A DNA stretch of 55,346 nt, from assembly GCF_001189845.1 (NCBI RefSeq), contig NZ_LFLZ01000062.1, positions 1-55,346 of the forward strand, read 5' to 3'. The DNA is from Bradyrhizobium tropiciagri (lineage in GTDB: Bacteria > Pseudomonadota > Alphaproteobacteria > Rhizobiales > Xanthobacteraceae). Made by a program: the position numbers and the translations under genes. The notes beneath the pieces were generated by a model. It was not told the origin of the DNA. It did not search any database and was given only the letters and a program-made list of their open reading frames with translations. How positions within the stretch are numbered: the first letter of the stretch is position 1; every line of letters starts with the position of its first letter. Shown here piece after piece: positions 16,185-23,969 of the stretch.

Positions 16185-16770
16185 GCAAAGCCAATCTCCT
16201 CGACCGCCGCGCCGTGGTTGCCGAGCTGCTGCGGGATCGCAAGGGTGCCTTCGCCGTCGGCGGCCTCGGCGCCTCGACCTATGACATCGCCGCCGCCGGC
16301 GACCACGACCGCAACTTCTATCTCTGGGGCGGCATGGGCGGCGCCGTGATGATCGGGCTCGGCCTCGCACTTGCCCAGCCGACCCTGCCTGTCGTCGTGA
16401 TCACCGGTGACGGCGAGATGCTGATGGGGATGGGAAGTCTCGCGACTGTCGCGCTGCAGCAGCCGAAAAACCTCTCGATCATCGTGCTGGACAACGAGGC
16501 CTACGGCGAGACCGGTGGCCAGGCCAGCCATACCGGTGGAACCGCCGACCTCGTGGGTGTTGCCAAGGCTGCGGAATCGCCGATAGCCGCGCGATCAGCA
16601 CGATGATCGAGGTCGAGGCTTTTGCTTCGTCTTTGCAAGACGTTACGGCAGGGCCGCGGTTCGCCAGCGCGAAGATCGACGGGGCCAATCTGGAACGCGT
16701 GCTGTCGAGCCGCGACGGCACCTACATCGTCAACCGCATCCGCGGATCGATCGGACACACTCCGATATAA
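16181..16770 (+). pseudogene. Thiamine-diphosphate-dependent decarboxylase, beta (PP-domain) subunit; ComE-like, frameshifted
   Basis: The frame opened at ATG 16181 encodes the cofactor-binding half: GGMGGAVMIGLGLA, the ThDP/Mg motif GDGEMLMGMG...NEAYGETGGQ, then stops early at 16606. From about 16571 the reading continues naturally in another frame (CGIADSRAISTMIEVEAF... to TAA 16768-16770). Restoring one base near GCCAAGGCTGCGGAA (16562-16576) would give a continuous 196-aa protein, close to the usual beta-subunit length. So a single-base deletion, real or a sequencing error, breaks the gene late, after the ThDP motif. If real, the enzyme is probably inactive or altered at its C-terminus. 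Confidence 0.78.
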
Positions 16771-16796
16771 AGTGACTTTCGCGGTGCAATAGAACC

Positions 16797-16827
16797 TTGA
16801 CTTTTGGTAAAGTGAGTGATTACTCAC
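16797..16827 (+). promoter_or_regulatory. Promoter and TetR operator of the RND efflux operon
   Basis: A -35-like TTGACT (16797-16802) and a -10-like TTACTC (16820-16825), 17 bases apart, overlap a perfect palindrome GTGAGTGATTACTCAC (16812-16827; 6-base arms, 4-base centre). The palindrome ends seven bases before the regulator's ATG at 16835. The layout is that of an autorepressed TetR/RND operon, with repressor binding blocking polymerase. The short leader implies a nearly leaderless message. Confidence 0.7.
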
Positions 16828-16834
16828 GACCCAA

Positions 16835-17536
16835 ATGTCTACCTTACGCATGACGAGTGACTTGCGGCGTCAGTTGATCCTGAGCGCCGCAAAGCGGTGT
16901 TTCGCCCGCAACGGCTTTGCCGGCACCACGACAAAGAGCGTGGCGGCCGCGGCTGCCATTTCGGAAGGGCTGCTGTTCAAGCACTTCCCGTCGAAGGCCG
17001 CGCTCTACGCCGAGATCCTTGCCGAGGAGTGCGAGGCCGATCCCGATCTCGCCCATCTGCTCGGCCAGGAGCCGTCGACCGCGACGCTGGTCGAGCTGGT
17101 GCAGGGCATGGTCGGCCATTTCATGCAGCTGCGCGATGCGCCGGACCAGGAAGAGGCGCAGCGGATGCGGCTGATGGTGACGAGCCATCTCGACGACGGC
17201 GAGTTCGCGCGCCTGCTCTACGACAAGGTCGGCAAGCTGATCGGTCCGACCTTCGCAGCTTCGCTCGAGCGGGCGATCGCTGCCGGCGAAGCGACGCGGA
17301 TCGGCGACGAGCCGCTCAACCTATTCTGGTTTGCGCATCATACCGTGCTTATGGGCGCGCTGACGCAGCTGCCTGCGACACCATGTCTCCCCTATGGCGA
17401 TGCCGCCGCGGCAGAGCAGCAGCTTTGCCAGTTCATTCTTCGCGGCATCGGACTTACCGAAGCCGCAATTTCAACTCATTTGGGCCGCCAGCCGTCGCCG
17501 AGCGCAGGACCGTCGGTAACTGCAGAAAGTGCATGA
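16835..17536 (+). CDS. TetR/AcrR family repressor of the adjacent RND efflux pump
   Basis: Protein of 233 aa. The N-terminal HTH covers about residues 10-60, with TTTKSVAAAAAISEGLLFKHFPSK as turn and recognition helix (key residues Gly-Leu-Leu-Phe-Lys-His-Phe). The C-terminal ligand domain includes FWFAHHTVLMGAL. It is the first gene of the operon and lies directly downstream of a perfect palindrome at 16812-16827, which is its likely operator. The adaptor gene starts one base after its stop (ATG 17538) or overlaps it if a GTG at 17529 is used. This arrangement is the common one for drug- or solvent-induced RND pumps. An alternative start at Met6 (16850) is possible. Confidence 0.88.
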   Translation: MSTLRMTSDLRRQLILSAAKRCFARNGFAGTTTKSVAAAAAISEGLLFKHFPSKAALYAEILAEECEADPDLAHLLGQEPSTATLVELVQGMVGHFMQLRDAPDQEEAQRMRLMVTSHLDDGEFARLLYDKVGKLIGPTFAASLERAIAAGEATRIGDEPLNLFWFAHHTVLMGALTQLPATPCLPYGDAAAAEQQLCQFILRGIGLTEAAISTHLGRQPSPSAGPSVTAESA

Positions 17537-17537
17537 C

Positions 17538-18731
17538 ATGAATATTCAGACCGAAAGCCACATCTCGGGGCAACCGATCAAGGAGAAGCAAGCCAAGCGT
17601 CCCGTCCGTTTGGTGCGTTGGTTCATCATCGTAGGCCTGTTGCTGGCCCTGCTGGTCGGCGCGCTGGTCGGCTTCAACGCCTTCCGCAGCCACATGATCG
17701 CGCAGTTCTTCGCCAACAATAAGCCGCCGCCGTCGAACGTCTCGGCCGCCGAGGCGAAGACGGAAGTGATTCCGAACCTCTTGAGCGCCGTCGGCGATCT
17801 CGTCGCGGTGCACCAGGTCAACGTCACGACCGACGTGCCGGGCCGCATCACCGAGATCCTGTTCACCGCGGGCAGCCATGTGAAGGCGGGCACGCCGCTG
17901 GTGCAGCTGTTCGACGCGCCGGAGCAGGGCGACCTCGCCAGCTTCAAGGCGCAGGCGACCGTGGGCGAGCAGCAGCTCGACCGCGCCAAGCAGCTCGCGT
18001 CGCGCCAGTTCGGGCCGCAGTCGACCGTCGATACGGCGCAGGCGACCTACGACCAGGCCAAGGCTGGCATCGCCAAGACCGAAGCGCTGATCTCGCAGAA
18101 GCTGGTGCGCGCACCGTTCGAAGGCGATCTCGGCGTTCGCCAGGTCGAAGTCGGCCAGTATCTGACGGCCGGCACGCAGATCGTGTCGCTGACCGACCTG
18201 TCGGTGCTGTATGCCAACATGACCGTGACCGAGAAGCAGAGCTCGCAGATCAAGGTCGGCCAGACCGTGCGGATCAAGGTCGACGCCTATCCGGGCCGTA
18301 CCTTCGAAGGCAAGATCACGACCATCGAGCCGCAGATTGCGACCGACACCCGCAACATCAAGGTCCAGGCCACGATCCAGAATCCGGACAGCATCCTCAA
18401 GCCCGGCATGTTCGCGACCACCACGATCGTGCTGCCGGACAAGCCGCCGGTCGTCACGGTTCCGGAAACCGCGGTCGACTACACGCTGTACGGCGACTCC
18501 GTGTTCCTGATCACCGAGAAGAAGGGCGAGGACGGCAAGACCACCTTGACCGCCGAGCGTACCTTCGTGAAGACGGGCAACCGCCTCGAGGGTCGCGTCG
18601 AGATCCTCAAGGGCCTGAAGGCCGGGGACAAGGTCGTGGCCGTCGGCCAGATCAAGCTGCAGTCGGGCATGGCGGTTGCGATCTCGACCGACCCGGCGCC
18701 GCCGATTCCGGCCGAGCCGCCGCGTTACTGA
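17538..18731 (+). CDS. RND efflux periplasmic adaptor subunit (membrane fusion protein)
   Basis: Adaptor of 397 aa linking the inner-membrane pump to an outer-membrane channel. An N-terminal membrane anchor (about residues 25-47, WFIIVGLLLALLVGALVGF) is followed by the lipoyl half (VNVTTDVPGRITEILFTAGSHVKAG), an alpha-hairpin, the second lipoyl half (VRAPFEGDLGVRQVEVGQYL), a beta-barrel and a membrane-proximal domain. The anchor is an uncleaved helix with no lipobox Cys. The alpha-hairpin (about 105-150) is short, as in HlyD/MexK-type partners. It is followed by a strong hairpin (18749-18770) and then the pump gene. No outer-membrane factor gene is adjacent, so a shared TolC-type protein is implied. 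Confidence 0.9.
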   Translation: MNIQTESHISGQPIKEKQAKRPVRLVRWFIIVGLLLALLVGALVGFNAFRSHMIAQFFANNKPPPSNVSAAEAKTEVIPNLLSAVGDLVAVHQVNVTTDVPGRITEILFTAGSHVKAGTPLVQLFDAPEQGDLASFKAQATVGEQQLDRAKQLASRQFGPQSTVDTAQATYDQAKAGIAKTEALISQKLVRAPFEGDLGVRQVEVGQYLTAGTQIVSLTDLSVLYANMTVTEKQSSQIKVGQTVRIKVDAYPGRTFEGKITTIEPQIATDTRNIKVQATIQNPDSILKPGMFATTTIVLPDKPPVVTVPETAVDYTLYGDSVFLITEKKGEDGKTTLTAERTFVKTGNRLEGRVEILKGLKAGDKVVAVGQIKLQSGMAVAISTDPAPPIPAEPPRY

Positions 18732-18748
18732 TCTCCACTATCCAAACC

Positions 18749-18770
18749 CGGAGGGCCTGATGGCCCTCCG
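18749..18770 (+). promoter_or_regulatory. Intercistronic hairpin between RND adaptor and pump genes
   Basis: CGGAGGGCC and GGCCCTCCG form a perfect 9-bp stem with a TGAT loop. No T-run follows, so termination is unlikely; it more probably protects the adaptor message from 3' decay or modulates read-through, keeping adaptor in excess over pump. Confidence 0.6.
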
Positions 18771-18814
18771 CCACATGTTGCCGCAACCGGCAGACAACAC
18801 GAATCGAGTTGGCG

Positions 18815-21800
18815 ATGGCCTTCACTGATATTTTCATCAAGCGCCCGGTGCTGTCGGTCGTCGTCAGCCTGCTGATCCTCTTGATCGGCTTGCGCGCTGC
18901 GATGGTGCTGCCGATCCGGCAATATCCGAATCTCTCGAATACCGTCGTGACGATCACGACGTCATATCCCGGCGCGTCGCCGGAGCTGATCAACGGCTTC
19001 ATCACCACGCCGATCGAGCAGGCCGTCGCTTCGGCTGAAGGCGTCGACTACATGACGTCGAACTCGGTGCTCGGCACCTCGACGATCCAGGTCTACGTCA
19101 AGCTCAATCACGATCCGAACCAGGCGCTCACCGAGGTGCTCGCCAAGGTCAACTCGGTCAAATACCTGATCCCGAAGGAAGCCTTCGACCCGGTCGTGAC
19201 CAAGGCGACCGGTGACACCATCGCCGTGATGTATCTCGGCTTCTCCAGCGAAGAGCTGACCGGATCGGCGATCTCGGACTATCTGACCCGCGTCGTGCAG
19301 CCGGTGCTCTCGACGGTCGACGGCGTCGCATCGGCCGACATCCTGGGCGGCCAGACCTTCGCGATGCGCGTCTGGCTCGATCCGACCCGGATGGCCGGAC
19401 GCGGCGTGTCGCCCAACGACGTCGCCGCTGCGATCGCCGCCAACAACTTCCAGGCGGCCGCCGGCCAGACCAAGGGCTTCTTCATCGTCTCCAACGTCTC
19501 GGCCAACACCGACCTTCAGAACATCGATCAGTTCAAGCGCATGATCGTGAAGGCGAAGGACGGCGGCTTCGTGCGGATCGAGGACATCGCGACGGTGGAG
19601 CTCGCGGCGCAGTCGACCGACGCCAGCGTCGCCTTCAACGGCGAGCATGCGATCTTCATCGGCATCAAGGCGACGCCGCAAGGCAACCCGCTGACCCTGG
19701 TGAAGGGCGTGCGCGCGCTGTTCCCCGACCTCGAGCGCAACCTGCCGCCGTCGATGAAGATGAAGGTGGCCTACGACTCCACCAAGTTCATTCAATCGTC
19801 GATCGATGAGGTCGAGAAGACGCTGACCGAAGCGGTGCTGATCGTCGTCGTCGTCATCTTCCTGTTCCTGGCCTCGCTGCGGTCGGTGATCATCCCCGTC
19901 GTCACGATCCCGCTGTCGCTGGTCGGCGTCTGCATCCTGATGCTGGCGGCAGGCTTCAGCTTCAACCTGCTGACGCTGCTGGCGATGGTGCTCGCGATCG
20001 GCCTCGTCGTCGACGACGCCATCGTGGTGGTGGAGAACATCCATCGACATCTCGAGGAGGGCCTGCCACCGGTGCAGGCATCACTGAAAGGCGCGCGCGA
20101 AATCGTCGGCCCCGTCGTCTCGATGACGATCACGCTGGCCGCGGTGTACGCGCCGATCGGCTTCCTCGGCGGCGTGACCGGCACGCTGTTCCGCGAATTC
20201 GCCTTCACGCTGGCCGGCTCGGTGATCGTGTCGGGCGTGATCGCGCTGACGCTGTCGCCGATGATGTGCTCGGTGTTCCTCAAGAGCGCGGAAGAGGGAC
20301 GTTTCTCCAGGCTGGTCAATCGCGTGTTCGGCGCGCTGACGCGCGCCTATGGCCGCCAGCTCGACCGTTCGCTCGACTACCGTCCGATCACGGCGCTGTT
20401 CGCCGTGACCATCCTCGGACTGGTCGGCTTCCTCTATATGCACATCCAGAAGGAGCTGGCGCCGCAGGAAGACCAGGGCATCGTGTTCGCGGTGACCAAG
20501 GCGCCGAAATACGCCAACATCGACTACATCGATTTCTACGGCGACAAGATGGACAAGGAGTTCCAGAAGTTTCCCGAGACCGACCTGCGGTTCATCCTGA
20601 ACGGCATCACTGGTCCGCAGGGCGGCTTCGCCGGCATGCTGCTCAAGCCGTGGGATGAGCGCAAGCGTTCGGCCCAGACGCTGCAGCCGCTGGTGCAGGC
20701 CGAGCTGTCGAAGATCGAAGGCGTCAGCGCGTTCGCGTTCAGCCTGCCGCCGTTGCCCGGCGGCCCCGGCGGTCTGCCGGTGCAGATGGTGATCTCTTCG
20801 ACCGCCGGCTTCCAGCAGGTGTTCGACCAGATGAACAAGCTGAAGGATGCTGCGCGCAAGAGCGGCCTGTTCATCGTCACCGACAGCGACCTCGACTTCA
20901 ACCAGCCGGTGGTCCGGGTGAAGGTTGATCGCTCCAAGGCGAGCGACCTCGGCATCACCATGCAGCAGATCGGTGGCGCGCTGGCGACGCTGCTCGGCGG
21001 CAACTATGTCAACCGCTTCAACCTCGAAGGTCGCTCCTATCAGGTGATCCCGCAGGTGCCGCGCGCCAGCCGGCTCGCGCCTGAGTCGTTCGACAACTAC
21101 TACGTCCCGACCGCGACCGGGCAACTGGTGCGGCTGTCGACGGTGGTCTCGGTCGAGACCGGCGTCGATCCGAACGCGCTGACCCACTACAACCAGCTCA
21201 ACTCGTCGACCTTCCAGGCCGTGCCGATGCCCGGCGTCTCGATGGGGCAGGCGGTGGAGTTCCTGCAGGGTGAAGCCAAGAAGCTGCCGTCCGGCTTCAG
21301 CTACGACTTCCTGGCCGACTCCCGGCAATACGTCCACGAGGGCAACCAGCTGCTCGTCACCTTCGCGTTCGCCATCATCATCATCTTCCTGGTGCTGGCG
21401 GCGCAGTTCGAGAGCCTGCGCGATCCGTTCGTGATCATGATCTCGGTGCCGATGGCGATCGTCGGCGCGCTGATCCCGCTGTTCTTCGGCGTCGCCACCA
21501 TGAACATCTACACCCAGGTGGGCCTGCTGACGCTGGTCGGACTGATCACCAAGCACGGCATCCTGATGGTGGAGTTCGCCAACGAGCTGCAGCTCAACGA
21601 GGGACTGGACCGCCGCTCGGCGATCGAGATGTCGGCCCGGATTCGTCTGCGTCCGATCCTGATGACGACGGCGGCCATGGTCACTGGCCTATTGCCGCTG
21701 CTCACCGCCTCGGGCGCCGGCGCTGCCAGCCGCTTCTCGATCGGGCTCGTGGTCGTGGCCGGCATGACGATCGGCACGCTGTTCACGCTGTTCGTGCTGC

Positions 21801-21916
21801 CGGCCGTGTACATGACGATTGCGACCGATCACCAGGCCGCGGCCCGTTCCGACCGCGCCAAGCAGATCGCCGACTACGAACTCGACAAGCACGGCGGTGC
21901 ACTGAAACCGACCTGA
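18815..21916 (+). CDS. RND family multidrug efflux inner-membrane transporter (HAE1/AcrB-like)
   Basis: Proton-driven trimeric pump of 1033 aa, the standard length. The N-terminus FTDIFIKRPVLSVVVSLLILL is TM1, the two large periplasmic loops lie between TM1-2 and TM7-8, and the proton-relay pair is in TM4 (AIGLVVDDAIVVVENIHRHLEEG). The second half repeats the pattern (GLLTLVGLITKHGILMVEFANE). ATG 18815 is preferred to TTG 18809. The sequence resembles the MexK/VmeK-like branch rather than AcrB itself, but that is an impression. It is the third gene of the TetR-adaptor-pump operon and is followed by an intrinsic terminator. Confidence 0.92.
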   Translation: MAFTDIFIKRPVLSVVVSLLILLIGLRAAMVLPIRQYPNLSNTVVTITTSYPGASPELINGFITTPIEQAVASAEGVDYMTSNSVLGTSTIQVYVKLNHDPNQALTEVLAKVNSVKYLIPKEAFDPVVTKATGDTIAVMYLGFSSEELTGSAISDYLTRVVQPVLSTVDGVASADILGGQTFAMRVWLDPTRMAGRGVSPNDVAAAIAANNFQAAAGQTKGFFIVSNVSANTDLQNIDQFKRMIVKAKDGGFVRIEDIATVELAAQSTDASVAFNGEHAIFIGIKATPQGNPLTLVKGVRALFPDLERNLPPSMKMKVAYDSTKFIQSSIDEVEKTLTEAVLIVVVVIFLFLASLRSVIIPVVTIPLSLVGVCILMLAAGFSFNLLTLLAMVLAIGLVVDDAIVVVENIHRHLEEGLPPVQASLKGAREIVGPVVSMTITLAAVYAPIGFLGGVTGTLFREFAFTLAGSVIVSGVIALTLSPMMCSVFLKSAEEGRFSRLVNRVFGALTRAYGRQLDRSLDYRPITALFAVTILGLVGFLYMHIQKELAPQEDQGIVFAVTKAPKYANIDYIDFYGDKMDKEFQKFPETDLRFILNGITGPQGGFAGMLLKPWDERKRSAQTLQPLVQAELSKIEGVSAFAFSLPPLPGGPGGLPVQMVISSTAGFQQVFDQMNKLKDAARKSGLFIVTDSDLDFNQPVVRVKVDRSKASDLGITMQQIGGALATLLGGNYVNRFNLEGRSYQVIPQVPRASRLAPESFDNYYVPTATGQLVRLSTVVSVETGVDPNALTHYNQLNSSTFQAVPMPGVSMGQAVEFLQGEAKKLPSGFSYDFLADSRQYVHEGNQLLVTFAFAIIIIFLVLAAQFESLRDPFVIMISVPMAIVGALIPLFFGVATMNIYTQVGLLTLVGLITKHGILMVEFANELQLNEGLDRRSAIEMSARIRLRPILMTTAAMVTGLLPLLTASGAGAASRFSIGLVVVAGMTIGTLFTLFVLPAVYMTIATDHQAAARSDRAKQIADYELDKHGGALKPT

Positions 21917-21945
21917 GCCCTCCAAGCTCATGCTCGCAGGAAAGG

Positions 21946-21980
21946 GCGGCACTGGCGAAAGCCACTGCCGCATTTTCTTT
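21946..21980 (+). terminator. Intrinsic terminator of the RND operon
   Basis: GCGGCACTGGC / GCCACTGCCGC form an 11-bp stem with one central mismatch and a GAAA tetraloop, followed by ATTTTCTTTG. It lies 30 bases after the pump stop codon. Confidence 0.75.
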
Positions 21981-22051
21981 GTCTCGTGATAGCCTTTGCC
22001 GGAGCGGCGGGCAGAAAGTACTAGCCTTACGGAAATCCGGAGGAAGCAGGC

Positions 22052-22795
22052 ATGGCGAGCGAGTTTGCGGCGGGCAATTACCGGTTCATTCCGGCCGTGT
22101 TCCAATATTCCAGCGGCGCGCAGGCGAACGCCGGCTATGAGATCGAGCGGGTCCGCTTCGATCGCCTGGTGCCGCTTGCGGAAGGCTTTGCGCGGATTGC
22201 GGCCTACATCAAGGACGCCGGCCGGCCGCTGACCGCGTTCTGCGCCTGCGAATTGCGCTCGCCGGCCGCCTTCACTGAGGACGGTTTCCGTGCCTTCAAC
22301 CAGCACTACGTCAAGACGCTTGCCGAATGGGGGCTGTTCGACGGCACTATCAATCCGCTTGCGCGCAGCAACGTCTGTCCCGAGATCGATCCGCCTGCGG
22401 AGCCATCGTTCTACGCGTTCTCGTTCACACGGCCGAGCACGACCACATCGCCGTCCTTCGTGATCGCGGGCGGCGCCGAGGCGCGCAGCGGCACGGCCAG
22501 CTATCCCGACCGCATCGTCTGCTATCGCGATCTCAGCCCCGGCGCGTGGCGGGAGAAGGTCCGCTTCACCGCTGGCGAGATGGAGCGCCGCCTCGCTGAA
22601 TTCAGCTTCAGCTGGCAGGAGACGACGGCGGTGCAGGCCTACACCGTGCACGACATCCACCCCGTGATCGTCGACGAGCTGGTCCGCCGCGGCGCGACGC
22701 GCTCCGGCCTGACCTGGCACTTCTGCCGCCCGCCGGTGGTCGATCTCGAATACGAGATGGATTGCCGCAGGGTGCTGCGCGAGGTGGTGATCTAG
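22052..22795 (+). CDS. CnbZ-like protein (possible 2-aminomuconate-type deaminase), otherwise hypothetical
   Basis: Protein of 247 aa with no signal peptide or membrane segment. From memory it resembles proteins annotated as 2-amino-5-chloromuconate deaminase (CnbZ), sharing FIPAVFQYS, PLTAFCACELRSPAAFTEDGFRAFN and ARSNVCPEIDPPAEPSFYAFS. Those enzymes remove ammonia from aminomuconates in aminophenol degradation. No aminophenol dioxygenase or other pathway gene is adjacent here, so the catabolic role is doubtful. GGAGGAAG lies a few bases before the ATG. It sits between the RND terminator and two REP elements, apparently as a single-gene unit. Confidence 0.6.
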   Translation: MASEFAAGNYRFIPAVFQYSSGAQANAGYEIERVRFDRLVPLAEGFARIAAYIKDAGRPLTAFCACELRSPAAFTEDGFRAFNQHYVKTLAEWGLFDGTINPLARSNVCPEIDPPAEPSFYAFSFTRPSTTTSPSFVIAGGAEARSGTASYPDRIVCYRDLSPGAWREKVRFTAGEMERRLAEFSFSWQETTAVQAYTVHDIHPVIVDELVRRGATRSGLTWHFCRPPVVDLEYEMDCRRVLREVVI

Positions 22796-22815
22796 CTTTC
22801 GGAGAAACCAGCCGT

Positions 22816-22901
22816 CGTCATTGAGAGGAGCGAAGCGACGAAGCAATCCATCGCTCCGCATACATGGACCGATGGATTGCTTCGCTTCGCTCGCAATGAC
22901 G
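22816..22901. repeat. REP-type palindrome (CGTCATTG.GAGGAGCGA family), copy 3
   Basis: Same family as 2094-2178, here with CGTCATTGAGAGG at the left end and a longer central loop. It lies between the convergent gene ends at 22795 and 23075. Confidence 0.9.
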
Positions 22902-22927
22902 CGGCTGGGACTGCGCCCAGATTCTTC

Positions 22928-23037
22928 CCCGTCATCCTGAGGTGCGAGCGGAGCGAGCCTCGAAGGATGCACGGCCCGGCTGGCGGCCGTCGATCCTTCG
23001 AGGGCCGCTGAAGAAGCGGCCACCTCAGGATGACGGG
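22928..23037. repeat. Palindromic repeat (CCCGTCATCCTGAGGTG family)
   Basis: Left arm CCCGTCATCCTGAGGTGCGA and right arm CCACCTCAGGATGACGGG, with inner CTCGAAGGAT/ATCCTTCGAG and GGCCGCTGAAGAAGCGGCC hairpins. About 110 bases. Together with 22816-22901 it fills the gap between two convergent operons and may end transcription from both sides. Confidence 0.85.
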
Positions 23038-23074
23038 TCAGACACTGTGCTCGCTGTGATAGGACGAGGACGTA

Positions 23075-23965
23075 TCACCGCGCCTTCGGATCGAGCGCGT
23101 CGCGCAGGCCGTCGCCGACCAGATTGAACGACAGCACGACCAGGAAGATTGCAAGCCCCGGCCAGACCGCCATCCACGGCGCGCTGGTGAGGAAGCGCTG
23201 CGCGGCGTTGAGCATGCTGCCCCAGGACGGCGCCGGCGGCTGCTGGCCGAGGCCGAGGAAGGACAGTGCGGCCTCGGCGATGATGGCGGCTGCGATCGAC
23301 AGCGTCGCCTGCACCAGCAGCGCCGGCAGGATGTTGGGCAGGATGTGGACCAGCGCGATGCGCCAGCGCGGATTGCCCATGGCGCGCGCCGCCTCGACAT
23401 AGTCCTCGACCTTGACGCTCATCACCTGGCCGCGGGTCAGGCGGATGAAGATCGGGGTCGCCGAGACGCCGATCGCGATCATCGCATTGCCGAGGCTCGG
23501 CCCGAGGAACGCTGCGAGCGCGATCGCCAGGATCAGGAACGGGCAGGCCAGCATCGCATCGGTGATGCGGCTGATCAGCCCATCGATGAAGCCGCCGCGA
23601 TAGCCGGCGAGGAGGCCGAGCGGCACGCCGATCGCAAGCGCGATGCCGACCGAGATGACGCCGGCAAGCAGCGAGGCGCGGGCGCCGAACACGACGCGCG
23701 CGAGCACGTCGCGGCCGAGCTCGTCGGTGCCGAACCAGTGTTGCAGCGACGGCGCCTTGCGCACCAGCGACCAGCTGGTCGCGATCGGATCATAGGGCAC
23801 GATCAACGGTGCGAACACGGCGAGCAGGATGAAGAGCGCAGTCACGACGAGGCCGAGCACCGCGCCCTTGCGCCGGATCAGCCGCCGCCAGGCGCGCCGC
23901 GCCGGGCTCTCCAGCGTCTCGGCCGCGGCAAGCGAAGCTGATGTCCCGAGCGTTGTGTCCGTCAT
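23075..23965 (-). CDS. Peptide-type ABC transporter permease (DppC/OppC family)
   Basis: Inner-membrane permease of 296 aa, the second permease of the downstream peptide importer. It has an N-terminal OppC-type segment (RRLIRRKGAVLGLVVTALFI), the periplasmic HWFGTDELGRDVLARV motif typical of DppC proteins, and the cytoplasmic EAA loop (EAARAMGNPRWRIALVHILPN). About six membrane segments. It is the last gene of the minus-strand run and lies four bases after the DppB-like gene. The C-terminus DGLRDALDPKAR is the usual family end. Confidence 0.92.
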   Translation of the reverse strand: MTDTTLGTSASLAAAETLESPARRAWRRLIRRKGAVLGLVVTALFILLAVFAPLIVPYDPIATSWSLVRKAPSLQHWFGTDELGRDVLARVVFGARASLLAGVISVGIALAIGVPLGLLAGYRGGFIDGLISRITDAMLACPFLILAIALAAFLGPSLGNAMIAIGVSATPIFIRLTRGQVMSVKVEDYVEAARAMGNPRWRIALVHILPNILPALLVQATLSIAAAIIAEAALSFLGLGQQPPAPSWGSMLNAAQRFLTSAPWMAVWPGLAIFLVVLSFNLVGDGLRDALDPKAR

Positions 23966-23969
23966 CCGG

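Noticed and set aside
20081..21556. Minus-strand open frame of 491 codons inside the RND pump gene
   Set aside because: Antisense shadow of a well-supported pump gene; composition dominated by His, Arg and Asp.
22928..23037. Palindromic block considered as a structured non-coding RNA
   Set aside because: It fits the repeated intergenic palindrome type and lies between convergent genes; nothing indicates its own promoter.
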